Origin: Ramlibacter monticola
Lineage (GTDB): Bacteria > Pseudomonadota > Gammaproteobacteria > Burkholderiales > Burkholderiaceae_C
DNA length: 64,000 nt
Assembly (NCBI RefSeq): GCF_016722785.1
Contig: NZ_JAEQNE010000001.1
Coordinates: 186,001 to 250,000 of the forward strand
Direction: 5' to 3'
Shown here: positions 47,554 through 57,851 of the stretch, piece by piece
How positions within the stretch are numbered: the stretch's first letter is position 1
Layout: every line of letters begins with the position of its first letter
Notes under the pieces: generated by a model
Seen by the model: only the letters and a program-made list of their open reading frames with translations
What the model was told of the DNA's origin: nothing
Databases searched by the model: none
Position numbers and translations under genes: made by a program

Positions 47554-47677
47554 GAAAAACCGAATACCGAACGCAGAGGTCGCAAAGGATCCGCAGAGGA
47601 CGCAGAAAAAATCATTGAAAGAATTTTCTGCGTCCTCTGCGTAATCTCTGCGCCCTCTGCGTTCGGCTGTCTGGTTT
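47554..47677. repeat. GCAGAG palindromic repeat, copy D
   Basis: A 124-bp imperfect inverted repeat filling the entire gap between lpdA and zapE. The right end (CGTTCGGCTGTCTGGTTT) runs into the lpdA stop codon; the left end (GAAAAACCGAATACCGAACG) directly precedes the zapE ATG. Its left end has the TACCGAACG variant seen at the right end of copy C. Confidence 0.9.
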
Positions 47678-49106
47678 AGAAGTTCAGCGTCCGCTTGTCG
47701 ACGGCCAGCGCCGCTTCCTTGGTCGCTTCGGACAGCGACGGGTGCGCGTGGCAGATGCGGGCGATGTCCTCGCTGGAGGCCTTGAATTCCATCGCCACCA
47801 CGGCTTCGGAGATCAGCTCGCTGGCCATCGGGCCCACGATGTGCACGCCCAGGATCTCGTCGGTCTTGGCGTCGGCCAGGAACTTCACCATGCCGGTCGT
47901 GTCGCCCAGCGCGCGCGCCCGGCCATTGGCCATGAAGGGGAAGGTGCCGGCCTTGTACTGCACGCCGTCGTCCTTGAGCTGCTCCTCGGTGCGGCCCACC
48001 CAGGCGATCTCGGGGCTGGTGTAGATCACCCAGGGGATGGTGTTGAAGTTGACGTGGCCGTGCTGGCCCGCGATGCGCTCGGCCACCGCCACGCCCTCTT
48101 CCTCCGCCTTGTGCGCCAGCATCGGGCCGCGCACGACGTCGCCCACCGCCCACACGTTGGGCAGGTTGGTGCGGCACTCGCCGTCGACCTCGATCGCGCC
48201 GCGGTCGTTCAGCTTCAGGCCCACGGTTTCGGCGCTGAGGCCCACCGTGTTCGGCTGGCGGCCGATCGACACGATCATCTTGTCGCACAGGGTCGTCTGC
48301 TGGCCGCCCTTGGCGTCCGTCCAGGCCACCGACAGGCCGTTGCCTTCCGGCTTGATCTCGCCGACCTTCACGCCCAGCTCGATCTTCAGGCCCTGCTTGT
48401 CGAAGGCCTTCTTGGCCTCCTTGGCGATCTGCTGGTCCACCGCGCCCAGGAAGGTGGGCAGCGCTTCCAGCACGGTGACCTCGGAGCCCAGGCGCCGCCA
48501 CACGGAGCCCATCTCCAGGCCGATCACGCCGGAGCCGACCAGCACCAGCTTCTTCGGCACGGTGGGGATGCGCAGCGCGCCGTCGTTGGACAGCACCAGT
48601 TCCTCGTCGAACGGCGTGCCGGGCAGCGCGCGCGGCGTGGAGCCGGTCGCCACGATGACATGCTTGCCGACCAGCGTCTCCTCGGAGGCGCCGCTCACCT
48701 TGATCTCGTAGCCCTGCTCGCCCGCGCCCGCGAAGGAGCCCCGGCCGTGGAAGAAGGACACCTTGTTCTTCTTGAACAGGTAGAGGATGCCGTCGTTGTT
48801 CTGCTTCACGACGGTGTCCTTGCGGCCCAGCATCTTCGCGACGTCGATGCTGAGGCCGGACATGCCGATGCCGTGGTCGGCGAAGTGCTTGCCGGCGTGC
48901 TCGAAGTGCTCCGAGGACTGCAGCAGCGCCTTGGACGGGATGCAGCCCACGTTGGTGCAGGTGCCGCCCGGGGCGGGACCGCCCGCCTTGTTCTTCCACT
49001 CGTCGATGCAAGCGGTATTGAAGCCCAGTTGCGCCGCACGGATGGCGGCGATGTAGCCGCCGGGGCCGCCGCCGATGACGATGACGTCGAATTGTTTGTT
49101 GGCCAT
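47676..49106 (-). CDS. lpdA: Dihydrolipoyl dehydrogenase (E3)
   Basis: 476 aa flavoprotein disulfide reductase. FAD-binding G-G-G-P-G-G at the N-terminus, redox-active Cys50 and Cys55 in G-T-C-T-N-V-G-C, a NAD-binding G-S-G-V-I-G near residue 190, and the catalytic His455 in H-A-H-P-S-L-S-E. It reoxidises dihydrolipoamide for the 2-oxoglutarate dehydrogenase complex encoded just upstream. Its TAA stop is partly shared with repeat copy D. The start has GAGAG upstream. Confidence 0.96.
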   Translation of the reverse strand: MANKQFDVIVIGGGPGGYIAAIRAAQLGFNTACIDEWKNKAGGPAPGGTCTNVGCIPSKALLQSSEHFEHAGKHFADHGIGMSGLSIDVAKMLGRKDTVVKQNNDGILYLFKKNKVSFFHGRGSFAGAGEQGYEIKVSGASEETLVGKHVIVATGSTPRALPGTPFDEELVLSNDGALRIPTVPKKLVLVGSGVIGLEMGSVWRRLGSEVTVLEALPTFLGAVDQQIAKEAKKAFDKQGLKIELGVKVGEIKPEGNGLSVAWTDAKGGQQTTLCDKMIVSIGRQPNTVGLSAETVGLKLNDRGAIEVDGECRTNLPNVWAVGDVVRGPMLAHKAEEEGVAVAERIAGQHGHVNFNTIPWVIYTSPEIAWVGRTEEQLKDDGVQYKAGTFPFMANGRARALGDTTGMVKFLADAKTDEILGVHIVGPMASELISEAVVAMEFKASSEDIARICHAHPSLSEATKEAALAVDKRTLNF

Positions 49107-49157
49107 GGGAGAGAGGTTTCTTTTGTCTTGTCGGGGCGGGGACCCGCCTCAAGGACA

Positions 49158-49175
49158 AGGCCCCGTCAGGGGCCT
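49158..49175 (-). terminator. Hairpin between odhB and lpdA
   Basis: AGGCCCC-GTCA-GGGGCCT, a perfect 7-bp stem, 14 bp after the odhB stop. The following minus-strand sequence (TGTCCTTG) is not a real T-run, so partial attenuation is more likely than full termination. Confidence 0.45.
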
Positions 49176-49188
49176 CGTCTTCTTCGTC

Positions 49189-50463
49189 CTAGATGTCGAA
49201 CAGCAGGCGCGCCGGATCTTCCAGCGCTTCCTTCATCGCCACCAGGCCCAGCACCGCCTCGCGGCCGTCGATGATCCGGTGGTCGTAGGACATGGCGAGG
49301 TAGTTCATCGGGCGGACCACGACCTGGCCGTTCTCCACCACCGCGCGGTCCTTGGTCGCGTGCACGCCCAGGATGGCCGACTGCGGCGGGTTGATGATGG
49401 GGGTGGACAGCATGGAGCCGAACACGCCGCCGTTGGAGATCGAGAACGTGCCGCCGGTGAGTTCTTCCAGGCCCAGCTTGCCGTCGCGCGCCTTCTGGCC
49501 GAATTCGGCGATCTTCTTCTCGATGTCGGCGAAGGACATCTGGTCGGCGTTGCGCAGGATCGGCACCACCAGGCCGCGCGGCGAGCCCACCGCGATGCCG
49601 ATGTCGAAGTAGCCGTGGTAGACGATGTCGTTGCCGTCCACGGAGGCGTTCAGCACCGGGTACTTCTTCAGCGCATGCACGGCGGCCTTCACGAAGAAGG
49701 ACATGAAGCCGATCTTGACGCCGTGCTCCTTCTCGAACTTGTCCTGGAAGCGCTTGCGCATCTCCATCACCGGCGCCATGTTCACCTCGTTGAAGGTGGT
49801 CAGGATGGCGTTGGTGGACTGCGACTGCAGCAGGCGCTCGGCGACGCGGGCGCGCAGGCGCGACATCGGCACGCGCTGCTCGGGGCGGTCGCCCAGGTCG
49901 GGCGCGCCCACCGGGGCGGCGACCTGCGTCAGCGCGGGACGCGGCGCGCCCGTGGCGACGGGCACCGGGGCGGCCGCGGCCTTGGCGATCACGCCCGAGG
50001 CCAGCGCGCCGATCACGTCCCCCTTGGTCACGCGGCCGTCGCGGCCGGTGCCGCCGACGGAACCGGCGCCCAGGTTGTTGTCGGCCATCATCTTGGCGGC
50101 GGCGGGCATGGCCACGTCGCCCTTGGAACCGCCGGCGGCAGCCAGCGCGGGGGCCGGCGCGGCAGCGGTCGCCGTGGCGGGAGCGGCCTTGGCGGCGGCG
50201 GGCGCGGCGGCGCCGGCCTTGGCTTCGGTGTCGATCTTCGCGATCACCTGGTCGGAGGTCACGGTGCCGCCGTCGGCCACCACGATCTCGCCCATCACGC
50301 CGGCGCTGGGCGCGGGCACCTCGAGCACCACCTTGTCGGTCTCGATCTCGATCAGGATCTCGTCCTGCGCCACGGCCTCGCCGGGCTTCTTCTTCCACGC
50401 CAGCAGGGTCGCCTCGGCAACCGATTCGGACAGTTGCGGAACCTTCACATCAACGATAGCCAT
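49189..50463 (-). CDS. odhB: Dihydrolipoyllysine succinyltransferase (E2 of OGDH)
   Basis: 424 aa. One lipoyl domain with Lys44 in E-T-D-K-V, an Ala/Pro-rich linker, a peripheral subunit-binding domain at about 115-155 ([13 protein letters not shown]), a second linker, and the catalytic domain with His395 and Asp399 in S-Y-D-H-R-I-I-D-G. It transfers succinyl to CoA in the TCA cycle. AGGAAG precedes the ATG. Located 110 bp after sucA. Confidence 0.96.
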   Translation of the reverse strand: MAIVDVKVPQLSESVAEATLLAWKKKPGEAVAQDEILIEIETDKVVLEVPAPSAGVMGEIVVADGGTVTSDQVIAKIDTEAKAGAAAPAAAKAAPATATAAAPAPALAAAGGSKGDVAMPAAAKMMADNNLGAGSVGGTGRDGRVTKGDVIGALASGVIAKAAAAPVPVATGAPRPALTQVAAPVGAPDLGDRPEQRVPMSRLRARVAERLLQSQSTNAILTTFNEVNMAPVMEMRKRFQDKFEKEHGVKIGFMSFFVKAAVHALKKYPVLNASVDGNDIVYHGYFDIGIAVGSPRGLVVPILRNADQMSFADIEKKIAEFGQKARDGKLGLEELTGGTFSISNGGVFGSMLSTPIINPPQSAILGVHATKDRAVVENGQVVVRPMNYLAMSYDHRIIDGREAVLGLVAMKEALEDPARLLFDI

Positions 50464-50536
50464 CTGATTCTTCCTAGATTCTGTTGAGCCCCCCGCGCGG
50501 TGACCGGCGCCTCAGCGTCCGTGTCGACCGCGCGGA

Positions 50537-50568
50537 GATATTTCCGCGCCGCAGGCGTCGGAAATATC
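50537..50568 (-). terminator. Perfect 10-bp hairpin between sucA and odhB
   Basis: GATATTTCCG / CGGAAATATC with a 12-base loop, 5 bp after the sucA stop and about 75 bp before odhB. The stem is AT-rich for this genome. It may protect the sucA 3' end or reduce read-through into odhB. Confidence 0.5.
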
Positions 50569-50573
50569 GGCGC

Positions 50574-53444
50574 TTATTTCGTGAGGATGAAGCCCTTCAG
50601 CTTCGAGAAAGCCGCATCCACCAGCGCCTTCTGCTGCTCCACGTGCAGGTGCGCGTAACCCACGGCGGGCGAGGCGGAAGCCGCGCGGCCGGCGTAACCC
50701 AGCTTCTGGCCTTCGCTCATGTTCTCGTGGATGTTGTGCTGGATGAAGAACCAGGCGCCCTGGTTCTGCGGCTCGTCCTGGCACCACACGAGGTCCGTCA
50801 CGTTCGGGTACTTCTTCAGCTCCGCCGTGAACGCCTTGTGCGGGAAGGGATAGAGCTGCTCGACGCGGATGATGGCGACGTCGTCCGCGCCCTTCTCCTC
50901 CCGCTTCTTGGCCAGGTCGTAGTAGACCTTGCCCGAGCACATGACCAGGCGCTTGACCTTGTCGGCCTTCAGGTCCTTCTGGTCCGGGATCACCGTCTGG
51001 AAGCTGCCCTTGGTGAACTCGGACAGCGGCGAGGTGGCGTCCTTGTTCCGCAGCAGCGACTTGGGCGTCATGATCACCAGCGGCTTGCGCAGCGAGCGCA
51101 CCATCTGGCGGCGCAGCAGGTGGAATATCTGGCTGGCCGTGGTGGGCTGCACCACCTGCATGTTGGTGTCGGCCGACAGCTGCATGAAGCGCTCCAGCCG
51201 GGCCGAACTGTGCTCGGGGCCCTGGCCTTCGTAGCCGTGCGGCAGCATCAGCGTGATGCCGTTGACGCGGCCCCACTTCACCTCGCCGGAGGCGATGAAC
51301 TGGTCGATCACCACCTGGGCCCCGTTGGCGAAGTCGCCGAACTGGCCTTCCCAGATCACCAGGCTGTGCGGGTCGTTGGAGGCATAGCCGTACTCGAAGC
51401 CCAGCACCGCCTCTTCCGACAGGATGGAGTCGATGCAGGTGAAGGCGGCCTGGTTCTCCGCCACGTGCTCCAGCGGGATGTACGTGCCTTCGCTCCACTT
51501 CTCGCGGTTCTGGTCGTGCAGCACGGCGTGGCGGTGCACGAAGGTGCCGCGGCCCACGTCCTCGCCGGACAGGCGCACCGGGTAACCGGAGGCCACGAGC
51601 GAGGCGTAGGCCATGTGCTCGCCCATGCCCCAGTCGACGTTGATGTCGCCGCGGCCCATGGCGGCACGGTCTTCCAGCACCTTCTTCACCAGCGGATGGA
51701 CGGTGAAGCCCTGCGGCACCGTGGTGAGGCGCTCGGACAGGCGCTTCCACTCGGCCAGCGGGATGGCGGTGTCGGCGGAATCCGTCCACTTCTTGCCCAG
51801 GAAGGGCTGCCAGTCGACGGCGTACTTGCTCTTGAAGTTGGAGATGACCGGGTCGACCGTGTGCTTGCCGGCGTCCATGGCGGCGCGGTAGGCCTTGAAC
51901 ATGTCGTCGCCCAGCGACTCGCCCAGGCCCTGGGCCCCGAGCTTGTCGGCGTACAGCTTGCGCGTGCCGGGGTGGGCCGCGACCTTCTTGTACATCAGGG
52001 GCTGGGTCAGCGAGGGGGTGTCCTGCTCGTTGTGGCCCAGCTTGCGGAAGCAGACGATGTCCACCACCACGTCCTTGTTGAACTCCATGCGGTACTCGAG
52101 CGCGAGCTGCGTCGCGAGCACCACGGCTTCCGGATCGTCGCCGTTCACGTGCAGCACCGGCGCCTCGATCATCTTGACCACGTCCGTGCAGTACAGCGTG
52201 GAGCGGGTGTCGCGCGGGTCGGAGGTGGTGAAGCCGATCTGGTTGTTGATGACGATGTGCACCGTGCCGCCCGTGTAGTAGCCACGGGTCTCGGCCAGCG
52301 CCAGGGTTTCCATCACCACGCCCTGGCCGGCGAAGGCGGCGTCGCCGTGCACCAGCACTGGCAGCACCTGCTTGCCCGCCTGGTCGCCGCGACGGTCCAT
52401 CCGCGCCCGGACCGAACCCTCGACCACCGGGTTCACGATCTCCAGGTGCGAGGGGTTGAAGGCGAGCGACAGGTGGACCGGGCCGCCAGGCGTGCTGACG
52501 TCGGAGCTGAAGCCCTGGTGGTACTTGACGTCACCCGCAGGCAGTTCCTCCGGCGCGGTGTGGTCGAACTCGGCGAACAGGTCCTTGGGCATCTTGCCCA
52601 GGGTGTTGACCAGCACGTTCAGGCGGCCGCGGTGGGCCATGCCGATCACGATCTCCTGCACGCCCTTCTCGCCGGCGCGCTGGATCAGTTCGTCCATCGA
52701 GGCGATGAAGCTCTCGCCGCCTTCCAGCGAGAAGCGCTTCTGGCCGACGTACTTGGTGTGCAGGAAGCGCTCGAGGCCCTCGGCGGCGGTCAGGCGGTCG
52801 AGGATGTGCCTCTTCTTCTCGGGGCTGAACTGGGGCTTGCTGCGGATCGCCTCCAGCTTCTGCTGCCACCAGCGCTTGTGGCCCTGGTCGCTGATGTACA
52901 TGTACTCGGCGCCGATGGTGCCGCAGTAGGTTTCGCGCAGGGCGTTGAGCATGTCGCGCAGCGACATGTTGTCCTTGCCGAAGAAGGTGTTGCTGGTGTT
53001 GAACACCGCTTCCTGGTCGGCATCGGTGAAGCCGTAGAAGGACGGCTCCAGCTCGGGAATGTTTTCGCGCTCGGCGCGCTTGAGCGGATCGAGGTCGGCC
53101 CAGCGGGCGCCGACGTTGCGGTAGGCCGCGATCAGCTGCTGCGCGGCGGTGCGCTTGCGGGCGAGTTCGAGGTCGGCGCCGGCGGCAACCACCACGCGGG
53201 TGCCGCCCTGCTTGGCGCGGTCGGCGAAGGCGTTGACCACCGGCAGGTGGGGCACGTCCCTGGCATTGGAGCCGTCGACCGCGGGAACGTTCTGCAGCGC
53301 GTCGAAGTACTCGCGCCAGATGTCGGGAACGCTGCCGGGGTTGGCGAGGTAGTTCTCGTACATCTCCTCGACGTACGGAGCGTTGCCGCCGAACAGATAG
53401 GAATTGCCGTTGTAGGCCGTGTAGACGGAGCTCTGGTCGCTCAT
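50574..53444 (-). CDS. sucA: 2-oxoglutarate dehydrogenase E1
   Basis: 956 aa. The N-terminal segment N-S-Y-L-F-G-G-N-A-P-Y binds E2 in this family; the thiamine-diphosphate motif G-D-A-A-F-A-G-Q-G is near residue 375, and the A-H-R-G-R-L-N-V-L-V segment near 270. The C-terminal transketolase-like domain (F-E-Y-G-Y, E-G-Q-F-G-D-F-A-N-G-A-Q) is complete. It decarboxylates 2-oxoglutarate. It heads the odhB-lpdA-zapE transcript. The 248-bp region upstream has no clear promoter by eye but includes a GGCGGGCCCGCC palindrome at 53636. Confidence 0.97.
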   Translation of the reverse strand: MSDQSSVYTAYNGNSYLFGGNAPYVEEMYENYLANPGSVPDIWREYFDALQNVPAVDGSNARDVPHLPVVNAFADRAKQGGTRVVVAAGADLELARKRTAAQQLIAAYRNVGARWADLDPLKRAERENIPELEPSFYGFTDADQEAVFNTSNTFFGKDNMSLRDMLNALRETYCGTIGAEYMYISDQGHKRWWQQKLEAIRSKPQFSPEKKRHILDRLTAAEGLERFLHTKYVGQKRFSLEGGESFIASMDELIQRAGEKGVQEIVIGMAHRGRLNVLVNTLGKMPKDLFAEFDHTAPEELPAGDVKYHQGFSSDVSTPGGPVHLSLAFNPSHLEIVNPVVEGSVRARMDRRGDQAGKQVLPVLVHGDAAFAGQGVVMETLALAETRGYYTGGTVHIVINNQIGFTTSDPRDTRSTLYCTDVVKMIEAPVLHVNGDDPEAVVLATQLALEYRMEFNKDVVVDIVCFRKLGHNEQDTPSLTQPLMYKKVAAHPGTRKLYADKLGAQGLGESLGDDMFKAYRAAMDAGKHTVDPVISNFKSKYAVDWQPFLGKKWTDSADTAIPLAEWKRLSERLTTVPQGFTVHPLVKKVLEDRAAMGRGDINVDWGMGEHMAYASLVASGYPVRLSGEDVGRGTFVHRHAVLHDQNREKWSEGTYIPLEHVAENQAAFTCIDSILSEEAVLGFEYGYASNDPHSLVIWEGQFGDFANGAQVVIDQFIASGEVKWGRVNGITLMLPHGYEGQGPEHSSARLERFMQLSADTNMQVVQPTTASQIFHLLRRQMVRSLRKPLVIMTPKSLLRNKDATSPLSEFTKGSFQTVIPDQKDLKADKVKRLVMCSGKVYYDLAKKREEKGADDVAIIRVEQLYPFPHKAFTAELKKYPNVTDLVWCQDEPQNQGAWFFIQHNIHENMSEGQKLGYAGRAASASPAVGYAHLHVEQQKALVDAAFSKLKGFILTK

Positions 53445-53657
53445 CGAATCTCGCTACTTTCCGCCCCCCTTCAGGGAGCATGGAGCTGGTTGGTGAACCT
53501 TCCGCGACACGGCTGGACCGGTTGGCGGATGCGACTGTGGGGGAAGGGCCCTTGGGTCAGATTGCGCCGCGCATTGTGCCATCGATTCGATGTCCCTCTG
53601 CGCGAGGACGTTGTAAGAGATCTCCCGTCCGTCAGGGCGGGCCCGCCCCCCGGGAAG

Positions 53658-53683
53658 GCCGCTGCCCGCACTGTGGCAGCGGC
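53658..53683 (-). terminator. Hairpin after the chemoreceptor gene
   Basis: GCCGCTGCC / GGCAGCGGC, a perfect 9-bp stem with an 8-base loop, about 10 bp after the chemoreceptor stop on the minus strand. It should separate that transcript from sucA. The remaining leader (53445-53657) shows no gene. Confidence 0.55.
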
Positions 53684-53692
53684 ACTTGACAC

Positions 53693-55759
53693 TCAGCTGA
53701 CGGTCTCCGCCGGCGCGGCCAGGGCCGGCCCCGCGGTGCGCCGGGCCGACACACGACTGGTCGCGCGGGCCTGCGCGATCACCCGCTCCGCGGACGCCTC
53801 GTCGCCCAGCTTGAACTGCGCCACGGCTTCGGCCAGCCGGTTGGCCTGCTCGCGCATGGACTGCGCCGCCGCCGAAGCCTGCTCCACCAGCGCGGCGTTC
53901 TGCTGCGTGACCTGGTCCATCTGGGCGATGGCCTGGTTCACCTGCTCGATGCCGGCGGTCTGCTCGCCGCCGGCCGCCGCGATCTGGCCCATCAGCGCGG
54001 TCACCTGCTGGATGCCCGCCACGACTTCCTTCATCGTGCCGCCTGCGCGGCTCACCAGTTCGCTGCCCGCGTCGACCTTGCCGACGGAGTCCTGGATCAG
54101 CTCCTTGATCTCGCGCGCCGCGGCGGCGGAGCGCTGGGCCAGCGTGCGCACTTCGGCGGCGACGACCGCGAAGCCGCGGCCCTGTTCGCCGGCGCGCGCC
54201 GCCTCCACCGCCGCATTGAGGGCGAGGATGTTGGTCTGGAAGGCGATGCCGTCGATCACGCCGATGATGTCCACGACGCGGCGCGAGGCGGTGTTGATCG
54301 AAGCCATGGTGTCCACCACCTCGCCGACGACCTCGCCGCCCCTGCCCGCGACCTGCGAGGCCGCCTGCGCCAGCCGGTTGGCGTCGCGCGCGCTGTCCGC
54401 ATTGCGCTTCACCGTGCCGGTCAGCTCCTCCACCGAGGCGGCGGTTTCCTCCAGCGTGCTCGCCTGCTCCTCGGTGCGCTGCGACAGGTCGGCGTTGCCG
54501 GTGGCGATCTCCTCCGTGCCTTCGCGCATCGCGTTCGCCGCGGCGCGCACCTGGGAGACCATCGCCACCAGCGCGCGGTCGGCCTGGCGCAGTTCCGTCA
54601 GCAGTTGCCCGAGCTCGTCGCTCGACGCCGCTTCGGGCATGCGTCCCAGCTCGCCGCGCGCCAGCGCCCGGGCCGCACCCGCGGCCTTGCCGATGGCGCG
54701 CTCCATGGAGAGGTACACGCCCAGCGACAGGTACCCGATGAACAGCAGGCCGGCGACCAGCAGCACCAGGAGCGCATTGCGCGTCCCGGCCGCGGCCGCG
54801 GCGCGCTCGGCGAGCAGCTGGTCCAGCATCGTGCGGTTGCCTTCGACCAGGGCCCAGGCGGCGTCGACGGCGGCGGACGAAGCCTGCTGGATCTGCGCCT
54901 GCGTCACCTGGATGCCGGCGGCTTCGATGAAGTTGGTCCGGACGAAGCCCAGCAAGTCCTTCGACGCCGACTTCAGGTGCTCGAAATCGCGTTCCAGGCG
55001 CGCCTGCACCACCGGGTTGACGGCCATGGACTGCTTCAGCATGGTCTGCACGCCGCTGAAGGTGTCTTCCAGCCGCGCCTGCGTGACTTCGTAGAACACC
55101 TTGTCCTTCGGCGAGATCTCGCCGCGCGGGACGTTGAGCGTCGCATACGCCGCGATGCGCACGATGATGCCGGCGGTGCTGGGCGTGTTGTTCGCCAGCG
55201 GGAAGCCCAGGTAGAACAGGTCGAGGTCCGGGTCCAGCGCCATCCGCGAGCGGTTGCCCAGGTCGCGCATGAAGGCGTACAGGCGGGCGTACTCGGGCGC
55301 ATGGGCGGCGAAGCCCCTGGCCGCGAACTCGCGGTCCACCGGCAGCGCCTCGACCTTCTTCTGCAGCTCCTCCCAGCCCTGGCGCAGGCCCCGCGTCTCG
55401 GCGGCCATGTCGTACAGGGGCCGGGCGGCGGCGACCTGCCGCTCGATGTCCGCGAGCACCTTCTCGATGACCTGCGCCTGCTGCTGCAGCCGCTGGCGCA
55501 CCGATGCGTCGTCCGGCGCGGTCGTGATCACGATGCGGCGGTTCTCGATCAGGACCTTGTTCCACTCGACCAAAGTCGCCATCAGCGCCACCGCGCTGCG
55601 TTCGGACTCGATCATGCGGACGCGCTCGTGCAGCTGCCGGACCTGCGCGATGCCGAGCCAGACCACCAGGAGCGTGGTGATGCCGCCGACGAGAAGAAAC
55701 TTGGTGCGAAAGCGGAGCCGCGCCATGAGCGCGATGGCGGGTGTAACAATACCTAACAT
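53693..55759 (-). CDS. Methyl-accepting chemotaxis protein
   Basis: 688 aa. The first helix is at about residues 18-38; a large periplasmic sensor, all-helical and probably a double four-helix bundle, occupies about 40-325; the second helix is at about 330-352; a HAMP domain follows, then the signalling coiled coil with the conserved hairpin [16 protein letters not shown]. No CheB/CheR tether pentapeptide is seen at the end. Start choice: ATG 55759 or, 33 bp further in, ATG 55726 (M-A-R-L-R-F), with no clear ribosome site for either. The ligand is unknown. It stands alone, without che genes. Confidence 0.93.
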   Translation of the reverse strand: MLGIVTPAIALMARLRFRTKFLLVGGITTLLVVWLGIAQVRQLHERVRMIESERSAVALMATLVEWNKVLIENRRIVITTAPDDASVRQRLQQQAQVIEKVLADIERQVAAARPLYDMAAETRGLRQGWEELQKKVEALPVDREFAARGFAAHAPEYARLYAFMRDLGNRSRMALDPDLDLFYLGFPLANNTPSTAGIIVRIAAYATLNVPRGEISPKDKVFYEVTQARLEDTFSGVQTMLKQSMAVNPVVQARLERDFEHLKSASKDLLGFVRTNFIEAAGIQVTQAQIQQASSAAVDAAWALVEGNRTMLDQLLAERAAAAAGTRNALLVLLVAGLLFIGYLSLGVYLSMERAIGKAAGAARALARGELGRMPEAASSDELGQLLTELRQADRALVAMVSQVRAAANAMREGTEEIATGNADLSQRTEEQASTLEETAASVEELTGTVKRNADSARDANRLAQAASQVAGRGGEVVGEVVDTMASINTASRRVVDIIGVIDGIAFQTNILALNAAVEAARAGEQGRGFAVVAAEVRTLAQRSAAAAREIKELIQDSVGKVDAGSELVSRAGGTMKEVVAGIQQVTALMGQIAAAGGEQTAGIEQVNQAIAQMDQVTQQNAALVEQASAAAQSMREQANRLAEAVAQFKLGDEASAERVIAQARATSRVSARRTAGPALAAPAETVS

Positions 55760-55884
55760 GATGGGCACGGAATCTAATCCTTTTGGAGGATGCGATTCCG
55801 CGCCCGGGGCCGGTTTCGTGGTCCGCGCGCGACAAAGCGTGACGGTCGCGCGCCGGGCGGCGGCGGGCGACCGATGGCCGGCCC

Positions 55885-57780
55885 TCAGCGCGTGGCGACC
55901 AGGTCCTTGATCTGCTGCAGCGCCGTCGGATCCTCGATCGTCGTGAGGTCGCCCGGGTCGCGGCCTTCGCACACGGCCTGGATCGCGCGGCGCAGCAGCT
56001 TGCCGCTGCGCGTCTTGGGCAGCACGGTGACGAAGCGCACGCGCGCCGGCCGCGCGACCGCGCCCAGCTGCTCGTCGACGACCTTCATCACCTCGCCTTC
56101 GAGCTTCAGCTTCGCCGCTTCGTCGGTCAGCCCCGAGGTGTCCTTGACGACGGCGAAGGCGACGGCGACCTGGCCCTTCAGTTGGTCGGCCACGCCCACC
56201 ACTGCGACTTCGGCGATGTTGGGATGCGAGGAGATGCTCTCCTCGATCTCGCGCGTGCCCAGGCGGTGGCCGGCGACGTTGATCACGTCGTCGGTGCGGC
56301 CCAGGATGTAGTAGTAGCCGTCCTGGTCGCGGATGCCCCAGTCGAAGGTGCTGTACACCTGCCGGCCCGGGATGCTGGACCAGTAGGTGTTGACGTAGCG
56401 CGCGTCGTCGCGCCACACGGTCTGCATGAAGCCGGGAGGGGTGGGCCCTTCGATCACGACCACGCCCTTCTGGTCCGGGCCCTTCAGCTCCTCGCCGGTG
56501 CTCTCGTGCACCAGCTTCACGTCGTAGCCGTACATCGGCACGCCGGGGCTGCCGAACTTGCTGGCCTTCTTCTCCACGCCGTTGGCGACGGTGAGGATCG
56601 GCCAGCCGCTCTCGGTCTGCCAGTAGTTGTCGATGATGGGGCGGCCCAGGCTCTCGGCGATCCACTTGGCCGTCGGCTCGTCCAGCGGCTCGCCGGCCAG
56701 GAACAGCGCGCGCAGGCTGGAGAGGTCGTACTTCTTCAGGAAGGCCGGATCCTGCTTCTTCAGCACGCGCACGGCGGTGGGCGCGCTGAACATGGAGGTC
56801 ACCTTGTACTTCTCGACCAGGCTCCACCACACGCCCGCGTCGGGGCGCGTCGGCAGGCCCTCGTACATGATGGTGGCCATGCCGGCCAGCAGCGGGCCGT
56901 AGATGATGTAGCTGTGGCCCACCACCCAGCCGATGTCGGAGGTGGAGAAGTAGGTCTCGCCGGCGTTGCCCAGGAAGATGTGCTTCATGCTGGCGGTGAG
57001 CGCCACGGCGTAGCCGCCGACGTCGCGCTGCACGCCCTTGGGCTTGCCGGTGGTGCCGCTGGTGTAGAGGGTGTAGCTGATGTCGGTGGACTCCAGCCAC
57101 TCGCATTCCACCGTCGTGCGCTGGTGGCGATCGGCCAGCGTGGCGTAGTCGTGGTCGCGGCCGGCCGTCATCTCCATGGGCGCGAGCTTGCGGTCCACCA
57201 GGAGCACCGAGCCGGGCTTGTGGTTCGAAAGGCGCAGCGCTTCGTCCAGCAGCGGCTTGTAGGGGACCACCTTGCCGCCGCGCGAGCCGGCGTCGGCGCT
57301 GACCACGACCTTGGGCGTGGCGTCGTCGATGCGCGAGGCCAGCGACACCGAGGCGAAGCCGCCGAACACCACCGCGTGGACGGCGCCGATGCGGGCGCAG
57401 GCCAGCATGGCGAAGGCCGCTTCCGCGATCATGGGCATGTAGATCAGCACGCGGTCGCCCTTGCCCACGCCCTGGGACTTCAGTACCGCGGCGAAGCGCT
57501 GCACCTCCGAGTGCAGTTCCCGGTAGCTGTAGACCCGTTCCTCGTTGGTCTCGCTGGAGACGTAGATCAGCGCCGGCTGCTCGCCGCGCGCGCCGAGGTG
57601 GCGGTCCACCGCGTTGTGGCACAGGTTGGTCCGGCCGCCGACGAACCAGCGCGTGAAGGGCGGGTTGCTGTTGTCGCAGATCTGCTGCGGCGGCGTCTCC
57701 CAGTCGATCAGCTTCGCCTGCTCGGCCCAGAACGCGTCGCGGTCCTCGAGGGACCGGCGGTGGAACTCCGCGTAACCCAT
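55885..57780 (-). CDS. prpE: Propionate-CoA ligase (acyl-CoA synthetase)
   Basis: 631 aa ANL-superfamily enzyme that activates propionate, or a similar short acid, with ATP and CoA. The P-loop [10 protein letters not shown] is near residue 240, W-Q-T-E-S-G near 390, and the catalytic Lys594 in T-R-S-G-K. That lysine is the site of reversible acetylation or propionylation in this family. The sequence clusters with PrpE rather than Acs (no extended acetyl-CoA synthetase N-terminal block). AGGAGA precedes ATG 57780. No prpBCD genes are adjacent. Confidence 0.93.
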   Translation of the reverse strand: MGYAEFHRRSLEDRDAFWAEQAKLIDWETPPQQICDNSNPPFTRWFVGGRTNLCHNAVDRHLGARGEQPALIYVSSETNEERVYSYRELHSEVQRFAAVLKSQGVGKGDRVLIYMPMIAEAAFAMLACARIGAVHAVVFGGFASVSLASRIDDATPKVVVSADAGSRGGKVVPYKPLLDEALRLSNHKPGSVLLVDRKLAPMEMTAGRDHDYATLADRHQRTTVECEWLESTDISYTLYTSGTTGKPKGVQRDVGGYAVALTASMKHIFLGNAGETYFSTSDIGWVVGHSYIIYGPLLAGMATIMYEGLPTRPDAGVWWSLVEKYKVTSMFSAPTAVRVLKKQDPAFLKKYDLSSLRALFLAGEPLDEPTAKWIAESLGRPIIDNYWQTESGWPILTVANGVEKKASKFGSPGVPMYGYDVKLVHESTGEELKGPDQKGVVVIEGPTPPGFMQTVWRDDARYVNTYWSSIPGRQVYSTFDWGIRDQDGYYYILGRTDDVINVAGHRLGTREIEESISSHPNIAEVAVVGVADQLKGQVAVAFAVVKDTSGLTDEAAKLKLEGEVMKVVDEQLGAVARPARVRFVTVLPKTRSGKLLRRAIQAVCEGRDPGDLTTIEDPTALQQIKDLVATR

Positions 57781-57851
57781 GCTCGTCTCCTAGATAAGTC
57801 GCGGCCGATTGTCCCCATCGTCCTTGCCCGTGGCTGACGCAGCCGGCGGGG

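Noticed and set aside
53445..53692. A small gene in the sucA upstream gap
   Set aside because: Short frames exist on both strands but lack ribosome sites and plausible composition; the region is better explained by terminator and leader.
50484..55094. A 1536-codon open frame on the plus strand across sucA and the chemoreceptor gene
   Set aside because: It is antisense to two clear genes, crosses their boundary, has His/Arg/Val-rich composition typical of GC-rich shadow frames and matches no domain.
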